From positions 4,519 to 68,518 of the forward strand of contig JBKPHS010000157.1 of the NCBI GenBank assembly GCA_046729975.1: a DNA stretch of 64,000 nt. Reading direction: 5' to 3'. The DNA comes from JBKPHS01 sp046729975 (GTDB lineage Bacteria; Actinomycetota; Thermoleophilia; Solirubrobacterales; Thermoleophilaceae). The position numbers were made by a program, and so were the translations under genes. Position 1 is the stretch's first letter. Each line of letters opens with the position of its first letter. A model generated the notes under the pieces. The model saw only the letters and a list, made by a program, of their open reading frames with translations, ran no database searches and was not told where the DNA came from. Below, in pieces: positions 58,309 to 64,000 of this stretch.

Positions 58309-60975
58309 TTACTCGACGTCCCCGCCCCCGGCTCCGAAGTCCGGGCCGGGGCGCGGCTCGCCGGGCGCCGGCTCGACCGGCACCTTCAGGCGATCCTTGG
58401 CCTCGCTCTTCGGATTGCCCGCCGAGCCCGGCGCCGTGACACCGTCGACGGTGCGGTCCTCGAAGCTCCTCGTCGGCGCCGTGTCGGCGGTAATCGGCTC
58501 CCGGTCGAGCTTCTTTGCGGCCGCGCGCGTGTTCTTGTAGAGCGCGGCGTTGGATTCCTGCTGGAGCTTCCCTCCAGCGACGAGGTTGTTCGCGTAGTAC
58601 CTGGGCTCGCCGTTTGGGTCCTTGTCCGTCGGCCCCTGCCACGCGAAGATCGCCGACATCACGCCGGGCGGGCAGACGTCGGACACCTTCGCCACGCCGT
58701 CGCAGGTCGCGTACTGGTTCGAGAGCTGGATCCAGTCGCCCTCCTTGACGCCGAGTGTCTCGGCGTCCTTCGGGTTGACGGTGATCTCGTGGTAGGGGAC
58801 CTGCTTGGCGAGGTCGGTCGTCCAGCGGTAGGTGTAGCCGGACTGCCAGATCGCCTGGTAGCGCACGGTGGTGACGAAGTACGGGTACTTGTCGTCCGGC
58901 TTGATCTCGGACGGGAGGAACTGGAGCGGGTCCGCCCTGGTCCATTTCTGGTCCTTGGGGACGAAGTTGGCCTTGCCGTTGGGCGTCTCGAACTTGTCGG
59001 CATACGCCCGCTTCGTTCCGACGAGCTCTCCGCCCTCCTCGGTGATCGGAATCTGGATGCCGTTGTTTCCGAGGCCCTTCAGGCGCTCACGGCTGAGGCG
59101 GTTGAGCCCGATCGCCTTGCCCTCCTCCGTCTGACGCATGGCGTCGTAGACGTCCTGGTGCGTCTTGAAGTCCCACTCGGCGGGATCGAGGCCGCCGTGC
59201 TTCTCGGCGAAGCGGCGCGCGACCTGCGCAACGATCAGGTAGTCCGCGCGGGCCTCCTCCGGCGCGTCGCAGAACTGCTGGTTCAGTCGCAGCCGGCGCT
59301 CCAGGTTGGCGCGCGTGTAGCTGTACTCGCCCCACTGCGTTGAGGGCAGGACCGCGTCTGCCACGGCCGTCATGTCGGAGGGCCTGATGTTGACCTCGAC
59401 GACGAAGGGGACCTTCTCGACGAACTCGCGCAGCTGCTTCGTCTGCTGCGACATCCGCAGCGGGTTGCAGATCGTCACGAGCAGGAAGTCGATGCTGCCC
59501 TTCTGGAGCTCCTGCCAGAGGTTGCGCCGCTTGAGCCCGTCGGCCTGCGGGTGGGGCCAATCGAAGTCGAACATGTAGGCGTCCTGGTGACCGCCCTGGC
59601 GGCCAAAGACGCGTCCCTCCTGGCCCACGGAGCCGAGCAGCAGCGCCAGGTTCGCGTAGGTGCTCATCACGGCCTCGTTCTGGGTGCCCTGCCAGATCAG
59701 GCCCTTCTCGAACAGGATCGCGGTCTTGTTGGGCCTGCCGAGGAGCTTGGCCGCCTCGCGCACCTTGCGCGCCGGCACGCCAGTCACGACCTCGGTGTTC
59801 TCGGGGCGGTACTTGTCGCGCGAGACCACGCGGTTGAGCGCGTCGAACGTCTTGGTGTTGGTGCGCTTGTCGATGTAGCCCTGGTCCTGCAGGTTCTCCG
59901 CAAGGATCACGTTCATCAGCGAGTTGACCAGCACCACGTCTGTTCCGGGCTTCAGCTGCAGGTGCAGCCCGCCGCCGTCCTCGGCGTTGGCCGCGGGGAC
60001 CGTCCGCCGCGGGTCGATCACGACCTTCTTGTTGTCCGACGCGTGCATCCGGTTGTAGAGCACCGTGCCGGTCTCGTAGGAGTTGGCTCCGGAGAGCAGG
60101 ATCGTGTCCGCCGCCTCGAAGTCCGAGTACGAGTAGAGGAGGGTCGAGGCCGAGCCGAAGTGCTCGGCGATCGAGGGATGCTCGGAGTTCCACTTGGCGC
60201 GGTTGTGGATGGCCCGCACCCCGACGCCCTCGTCGGGACCGCGGCCTTTGTCGTACAGCCCGCGCGGCGGCTCGGCGAAGAGCAGGCGCGTCTCCACGAA
60301 GTTCTTCTCCGCGGAGAGGTGATCGGCGCCCCAGAGTCCAATCGCGGACGGTCCCTTCTTGTCGAGCGTCTCCTTGAGCTTGTCTGCAACCAGATCGAGT
60401 GCCTCGTCCCAGCTAGCATCTTCGAGGTCGCCGCCCTTGTCCTTGCGGATCTGCGGCTTCAGGAGTCGCTCGCTCGGCTTGGTCAACGGGTGCTCGCGGT
60501 CCGTGTAGATCGTGAGCGCGTTCGTGCCTCCGCGTGGCGAGTGATCGCCCTTGTTCACGACGCAGTCCCTGTCGGGCACGACGGCGATGTAGGAGTCCAC
60601 TCCGTTGATGTCGCGGCGCGTGAGAAACGCCGGCGACAGCCAGTCGCCGAGCGGACCCTCTGGGTCACTGCCGCCTAGCGCGCCCTTTCCAGACTCAGGC
60701 GTGTCCTTAACCGGCCACGTGTAGACGATGTAGCCGCAGCCGACGTTGCAGAACTGGCAGGCCGTCGTGTACCTGGCGGCGTTCTTCGGCGGCACGGGCA
60801 GGCGATCCTGGCCGAGGAAGAGCTTCGTGGTCTCGTTGGTGTCGACCTCGCCCTTGGCGACGGCGTCGCTTGGCTGCAGGAACTTGGGCAGGGCGATCGC
60901 CGTGCCCGCGACCGTGATCCAGCCGGCCGCCTCGCGGCGGGTCAGGCCGGGCTGAGCCTCTTCGTGGCTTGCCAT
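58309..60975 (-). CDS. aioA: Arsenite oxidase large subunit AioA
   Basis: 888-residue molybdenum-bis-MGD enzyme oxidising arsenite to arsenate. Residues 73, 76 and 80 (CQFCNVGC) plus Ser146 (GDHSPRGG) replacing the fourth Cys fit the 3Fe-4S cluster of AioA. The four arsenite-site residues appear to be present: His257 and Glu265 in HNRAKWNSE, Arg459 and His463 in GRQGGH. An N-terminal TRREAAGWITVAGTAIALP segment looks like a Tat-type signal, unusual since classical AioA is exported with AioB. It lies 10 bases downstream of aioB. The C-terminal ~50 residues are a Pro/Gly-rich extension. Confidence 0.92.
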   Translation of the reverse strand: MASHEEAQPGLTRREAAGWITVAGTAIALPKFLQPSDAVAKGEVDTNETTKLFLGQDRLPVPPKNAARYTTACQFCNVGCGYIVYTWPVKDTPESGKGALGGSDPEGPLGDWLSPAFLTRRDINGVDSYIAVVPDRDCVVNKGDHSPRGGTNALTIYTDREHPLTKPSERLLKPQIRKDKGGDLEDASWDEALDLVADKLKETLDKKGPSAIGLWGADHLSAEKNFVETRLLFAEPPRGLYDKGRGPDEGVGVRAIHNRAKWNSEHPSIAEHFGSASTLLYSYSDFEAADTILLSGANSYETGTVLYNRMHASDNKKVVIDPRRTVPAANAEDGGGLHLQLKPGTDVVLVNSLMNVILAENLQDQGYIDKRTNTKTFDALNRVVSRDKYRPENTEVVTGVPARKVREAAKLLGRPNKTAILFEKGLIWQGTQNEAVMSTYANLALLLGSVGQEGRVFGRQGGHQDAYMFDFDWPHPQADGLKRRNLWQELQKGSIDFLLVTICNPLRMSQQTKQLREFVEKVPFVVEVNIRPSDMTAVADAVLPSTQWGEYSYTRANLERRLRLNQQFCDAPEEARADYLIVAQVARRFAEKHGGLDPAEWDFKTHQDVYDAMRQTEEGKAIGLNRLSRERLKGLGNNGIQIPITEEGGELVGTKRAYADKFETPNGKANFVPKDQKWTRADPLQFLPSEIKPDDKYPYFVTTVRYQAIWQSGYTYRWTTDLAKQVPYHEITVNPKDAETLGVKEGDWIQLSNQYATCDGVAKVSDVCPPGVMSAIFAWQGPTDKDPNGEPRYYANNLVAGGKLQQESNAALYKNTRAAAKKLDREPITADTAPTRSFEDRTVDGVTAPGSAGNPKSEAKDRLKVPVEPAPGEPRPGPDFGAGGGDVE

Positions 60976-60985
60976 TTGCGCCTCC

Positions 60986-61531
60986 TCACGCGACCTTCGC
61001 GCCGGGCGCGAGGTTGTCGCGGTAGCCGTAGACCAGGCCGTTGATGCCGGTGGCGACCACGTCGTCGTCCTCCACCTCGAGCGCGATCTGGGGCAGGGGG
61101 CGCTGCGCGACGCCCTGCACGACGTAGCCCTCGCGCGCGGGATCGTATTCAGACTGGTGGCAGCCGCAGAGGAAGTGCTTCCTGTCCGCCACGTAGCCGA
61201 CCGGGCAACCCATGTGCTGGCAGAGCGTGCTGTAGGCGACGATGCTCTTGTTGTCGCCGACTCCCCCCGGGACCTCCTCGCCCATGTCGATCACGACGCT
61301 CTTCTGTCCCTTGAGGGGATAGTCGAACGAAACCGGCGTGTTCGGCTTCAGGTCTGCGACCTTCGCAACGGTCGCACGGGGATAGTCGGGGCCTTCCTCG
61401 TCGTCGCCTGTCGCGATGGCGATCACAGCGGCCGCACCTCCCGCGACTACCACCGCGCCTCCGCCGATCAGGGCCTGCTTGCGGGTGATCCCGCGACCGC
61501 CGGGCTGTTGGGGTTCGGCGTCGTCTGGCAT
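60986..61531 (-). CDS. aioB: Arsenite oxidase Rieske subunit AioB
   Basis: 181 residues. An N-terminal Tat-like signal/anchor (TRKQALIGGGAVVVAGGAAAV) is followed by a Rieske domain. The 2Fe-2S ligands are Cys104 and His106 (CQHMGC) and Cys122 and His125 (CGCHQS); Cys109 and Cys124 could form the usual disulfide. It is the first gene of the aioBA operon and divergent from the cupredoxin gene, with a strong dyad in the shared upstream region. Confidence 0.93.
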   Translation of the reverse strand: MPDDAEPQQPGGRGITRKQALIGGGAVVVAGGAAAVIAIATGDDEEGPDYPRATVAKVADLKPNTPVSFDYPLKGQKSVVIDMGEEVPGGVGDNKSIVAYSTLCQHMGCPVGYVADRKHFLCGCHQSEYDPAREGYVVQGVAQRPLPQIALEVEDDDVVATGINGLVYGYRDNLAPGAKVA

Positions 61532-61618
61532 CCGGATCTCCTCCCGTCCGGCCCGGCGACGCTGAACTCCGGCCGAGCCGTCGTCCTAGCTAGTGTGGTG
61601 AAACTACATATCGAGCCG

Positions 61619-61638
61619 GGTCGATGCAAGTATCGACC
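61619..61638. promoter_or_regulatory. GGTCGAT-N6-ATCGACC dyad between aioB and cupredoxin
   Basis: A perfect 7-bp inverted repeat with a 6-base spacer, flanked by further ATCGA boxes (ATATCGAG before, GGATCGATG after). It lies in the 141-base divergent gap between aioB and the cupredoxin. The core shares ATCGA with the arsR dyad at 56599-56628, so one of the two ArsR proteins probably binds both. Confidence 0.6.
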
Positions 61639-61672
61639 TGGATCGATGTTGGGCTTGCCGAAAGGAGGCAGA

Positions 61673-62095
61673 TTGAAATCCTGGCTTAGGACCGCTGTGC
61701 TCCTCGGGGCGACCCTCGCGCTGGTCGGAGCGGGCTGCGGTGGCGGCGACGATTCGGATGGGGGGTCGGCCGACACGGCGACCCAGCAGGCGCCTGCGGA
61801 GACCGGCGGCGGAGGTGGCGCACAGGTCTCGGAGGTCAAGCTGAGCGAGTACAAGTTCGACCCGTCAGAGGTCAGCGCCAAGGCGGGCGACACTCTGACC
61901 GTCGACAACACCGGCTCGCTTCAGCACGACCTGAGGCTGCGGAAGGGCGGCGAGAAGCTCGGCGGCACAAAGCTGGTCGACGCCGGCGGCAGCACGAAGC
62001 TGAAGGTCGACTTTCGGGCCGGAAGCTACGAGATGTTCTGCTCCGTGCCGGGCCACGAGGACCTCGGCATGAAGGGCACCTTCACCGTCAAGTAG
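61673..62095 (+). CDS. Lipoprotein cupredoxin (probable AioBA electron acceptor)
   Basis: 140 residues from a TTG at 61673, with AAAGGAGG 4 bases upstream; an ATG at 61646 is the alternative. A signal peptide ends at a lipobox-like AGC (Cys22), then a Gly/Thr-rich linker and a plastocyanin-like domain. Type 1 copper ligands are visible: His in SLQHDLRL, then Cys, His and Met in MFCSVPGHEDLGMKG. It is divergent from aioBA, so it is a likely periplasmic-side electron acceptor for arsenite oxidase. Confidence 0.88.
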   Translation: MKSWLRTAVLLGATLALVGAGCGGGDDSDGGSADTATQQAPAETGGGGGAQVSEVKLSEYKFDPSEVSAKAGDTLTVDNTGSLQHDLRLRKGGEKLGGTKLVDAGGSTKLKVDFRAGSYEMFCSVPGHEDLGMKGTFTVK

Positions 62096-62107
62096 CCGCC
62101 GCGCTGG

Positions 62108-62458
62108 CTAACTCAGCAACTCGAGCAACGGCTCGAGACCATTGGGCACCGCCCGGTAGAAGACCCAGGTGCCGCGCTGCTCGCGCTCGAGCAGCCCCGC
62201 GCCATGTAGCACCTTCAGGTGGTGGCTGACCGTGGACTGCGATAGTCCGAGCGGCGTGACCAGGTGGCACACGCACGTCTCATGCTCAGGCTGCGAATGG
62301 ATCAGGCTCAGGAGGCGAAGTCGCGCGGGATGGGCGATCACCTTGAGCGCGGCGGATAGTCGCTCCGCCTCGTCCTGGCTCAGTGCCACGCCCTGAAGGA
62401 GCGGCGGACATGCCTGCGCGGCTGTCGCGATCGGTAGGCGCTGCACCGAGACGAACAT
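62108..62458 (-). CDS. Second ArsR/SmtB-family regulator
   Basis: 116 residues from the ATG at 62458. Winged helix IAHPARLRLLSLIHSQ and GLSQSTVSHHLKVLHGAG, with Cys62 and Cys64 in ETCVCHLVTP at the recognition helix, plus Cys17 near the N-terminus, consistent with As(III) sensing. It converges on the cupredoxin and is downstream of coxG. It is less than 500 bases from the aio dyad and is the more likely regulator of aioBA. Confidence 0.88.
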   Translation of the reverse strand: MFVSVQRLPIATAAQACPPLLQGVALSQDEAERLSAALKVIAHPARLRLLSLIHSQPEHETCVCHLVTPLGLSQSTVSHHLKVLHGAGLLEREQRGTWVFYRAVPNGLEPLLELLS

Positions 62459-62486
62459 ACCCGCTGACGGGCGAGTGATGCGCACC

Positions 62487-63167
62487 TCAGCGCGCCGACC
62501 GACGGCCAAGCAGGTACGCGACGAACGCGACCACAGCCAGGAGCGCGAGCAGGCGTCTGGGATCCTTCAGGCGATCGGCGATGATCGCGCCGCCGAGCGA
62601 TCCGAGGTCGAGGGCCTCCTCCCGCTCGGGCGTTGGACCCGGCGGCTGCGCAGGCGGCGCGGCCGTGGGGCGCTCCTCCTGCGCCGGCCTCTCCCCCGCG
62701 GGCTCCGCCGGCGCGGGCGGCTTGCCCTCGAGCATCGAGGCGAGGTTCTGCGCGAACGTCTCGACGAGCCGGCCCGCGACGTCCTGGAGGACGCCCTGGC
62801 CCATCGACGCAGCCTTGCCGCTCATCTCGACCTCGGTTGTGACGGTCGCCGACGTCCGGCCGTCCTCGCCGTGCAGCGCCATCGTCACGTCGGCGTCGGC
62901 GGTGCCCTGCCCGCGCGACTCCTTCGCGCGCGCCTTCATCACTGCGCGGTGGGTCTCGTCGTCGCGCTCGACGATCTCTACATCGCCGCGGTAGGTCATC
63001 GACATCGGGCCGACCTTGACCTTGATGGAGACCTTGTAGGCGTTGTCGCCCGTCCGCTCGAGGACCTTCGCCCCGGGCACCGTGGGGGCGACGCGCTCGA
63101 CATCGAGCACGGCGTCCCACACGCTCTCGAGCGGCGCGGCGACGTCGAAGTTGTTCTCGAACCGCAT
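62487..63167 (-). CDS. coxG: CoxG-family (SRPBCC) protein
   Basis: 226 residues from the ATG at 63167, with GGAGGAG upstream. The SRPBCC domain (FDVAAPLESVWDAVLDVERVAPTVPGAKVL; YKVSIKVKVGPMSMTYRGDVEIVE) is typical of CoxG, an accessory protein of CO-dehydrogenase-type molybdenum enzymes that recent work links to quinone delivery. A Pro-rich linker and C-terminal membrane helix (LLALLAVVAFVAYLLG) would anchor it. It follows coxE by 20 bases. Confidence 0.88.
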   Translation of the reverse strand: MRFENNFDVAAPLESVWDAVLDVERVAPTVPGAKVLERTGDNAYKVSIKVKVGPMSMTYRGDVEIVERDDETHRAVMKARAKESRGQGTADADVTMALHGEDGRTSATVTTEVEMSGKAASMGQGVLQDVAGRLVETFAQNLASMLEGKPPAPAEPAGERPAQEERPTAAPPAQPPGPTPEREEALDLGSLGGAIIADRLKDPRRLLALLAVVAFVAYLLGRRSAR

Positions 63168-63187
63168 GTGTCTCCTCCTGTAGTCGT

Positions 63188-64000
63188 CTATCGATGCCGG
63201 GCGATCGCCTCGACCACTCCGTCGAGCGCCGCCGCGCTGTGTCCGCTGACAAGCTCGTCGACGTACGGCAGGGCAGCCGCCATGCCGCCTGCGGCGGGCG
63301 CGAACCCGTGTGCGGCGACGCGCGGGTTGACCCACACGATCCGGTAGGCGAGCCGCGAGAGCCGCTCCATCTCGCGCCCCACGAGTGCCGGGTCGCCGCG
63401 CTCCCACCCGTCGGATACCACGACGACGACGGCGTCCCGCGCCATCCCGCGCCGGCCGTACGTGTCTGTGAACGTCCGTAGGGCCTCGCCGATACGCGTA
63501 CCCCCCGCCCAGTCGGGCGCGGCGGCGCCGGCGCGCTCCAGCGCGGCGCGCGCACGACCCTCGCGCAGCGCGCGTGTCACGCGCGTGAGCCGCGTGGCGA
63601 ACACGAACGTCTCGGCGCGGGCGCCGCGCGCGGCTCCCTCGAGCAACAGCATGTAGGCGCGGGCGTACGGCGCCATGGAACCCGACACGTCGAGAAGCGC
63701 GACGAGCGGCCGAGGGCGCGTGCGACGGCGGCGGTAGAGCCGCTCCACCGGATCGCCCGCGGTGCGGCGGCTCCGGCGCAGGGTCGCGCGGACGTCGAGG
63801 TGCTCGCCCCTGCGCGAGGTCCGCGCTCGCCGGGCGCGGCGGGGTGGCGTGGCGAGCGTCAGGCGGCGCACGAGCCGCCCGACGACGGCGAGCTCATCCT
63901 CGTCGAGCTCGTCGAGGTGCACAACGGCCAAGCGCTCGACGTCGCTGGCCCGGGCGCCGACCGGTACCTCCGGCCGTTCTGCGCCGGCGCGGCGGTCGCG
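63188..64000 (-). CDS. coxE: CoxE-type VWA-domain protein (5' end beyond window)
   Basis: The frame is open to the window edge, so the gene is cut; 270 residues are visible. The VWA (MIDAS) motif is LVALLDVSGSMAPYARAYMLLL, with the second Thr in GTRIGEALRTF and the Asp in VVVVVSDGWERGD. CoxE works with the CoxD AAA+ protein to mature the active site of CO-dehydrogenase-like enzymes. A TTG at 63931 is internal, since the frame continues upstream with RPEVPVGARASDVER. Confidence 0.87.
   Translation of the reverse strand, partial: RDRRAGAERPEVPVGARASDVERLAVVHLDELDEDELAVVGRLVRRLTLATPPRRARRARTSRRGEHLDVRATLRRSRRTAGDPVERLYRRRRTRPRPLVALLDVSGSMAPYARAYMLLLEGAARGARAETFVFATRLTRVTRALREGRARAALERAGAAAPDWAGGTRIGEALRTFTDTYGRRGMARDAVVVVVSDGWERGDPALVGREMERLSRLAYRIVWVNPRVAAHGFAPAAGGMAAALPYVDELVSGHSAAALDGVVEAIARHR

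Noticed and set aside
59551..60678. 375-residue plus-strand frame opposite aioA
   Set aside because: Antisense to a gene with complete cofactor and active-site motifs; no recognisable fold.

Overview
The window is very GC-rich, gene-dense DNA with strong third-position G/C, frequent GTG/TTG starts and many 4-base ATGA/GTGA overlaps. Gene order (mreBCD-mrdA-rodA-rng-rplU-rpmA-obgE-proBA-nadD-rsfS; tig-clpP-clpX; valS-folC), Actinobacteria-type accessory genes (DEDDh/UvrC fusion, DUF5519, DUF6457, LtrA) and SipW/TasA-type surface genes suggest an actinomycete, probably of the Thermoleophilia (Solirubrobacterales/Gaiellales) line. The taxonomic call is inference. No rRNA, tRNA, CRISPR array, insertion sequence or phage gene was seen.

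Layout. 1-13.0 kb: one long minus-strand run for cell shape and wall elongation (mreB, mreC, mreD, mrdA, rodA), RNA processing (rng), ribosome and GTPase genes (rplU, rpmA, obgE), proline synthesis (proB, proA), NAD synthesis (nadD) and ribosome silencing (rsfS). 13.2-16.0 kb: a NarL-type regulator converging on a histidine kinase/response regulator pair. 16.0-18.9 kb: a tightly coupled surface-fibre operon: a TasA/CalY-like protein, a SipW-type signal peptidase, a DNRLRE-domain protein, a second TasA-like protein and a coiled-coil protein. 19.0-24.6 kb: maf, ndk, a zinc-ribbon protein, an SDR, LtrA, DUF5519 and folC. 24.6-35.6 kb: valS, a secreted metzincin, a DUF554 protein, a metallo-beta-lactamase-fold protein, clpX, clpP, tig, and a DEDDh exonuclease/GIY-YIG protein. 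36-46 kb: ACT-domain protein, RNase D, an M14 peptidase/amidase fusion, a rhodanese-MFS protein interrupted by an in-frame TGA, an ABM monooxygenase, a methyltransferase, a secreted protein and a glycoside hydrolase. 46-55.5 kb: regulator/exporter pairs (PadR-MMPL, MFS, DHA2 MFS-MerR) and small conserved genes. 55.5-62.5 kb: an arsenic island (arsR-arsM, metallophosphoesterase-arsC, DUF6457, aioB-aioA arsenite oxidase, cupredoxin, second arsR). 62.5-64 kb: coxG and the 3' part of coxE, the edge of a CO-dehydrogenase-type maturation cluster.

Most notable signals: (1) a rhodanese domain joined in frame to an MFS transporter across a single TGA placed two codons after the active-site Cys, a candidate selenocysteine site; (2) the SipW/TasA/DNRLRE operon, whose members share a strand-like motif after the signal peptide, followed on the same strand by a two-component system; (3) three intergenic 7-8 bp tandem-repeat hairpins, each starting within two bases of a TAG stop codon; (4) rodA and folC, both apparently starting at CTG overlapping or abutting the upstream stop; (5) the aioBA/ars island with perfect ATCGA-type inverted repeats in its divergent promoters.
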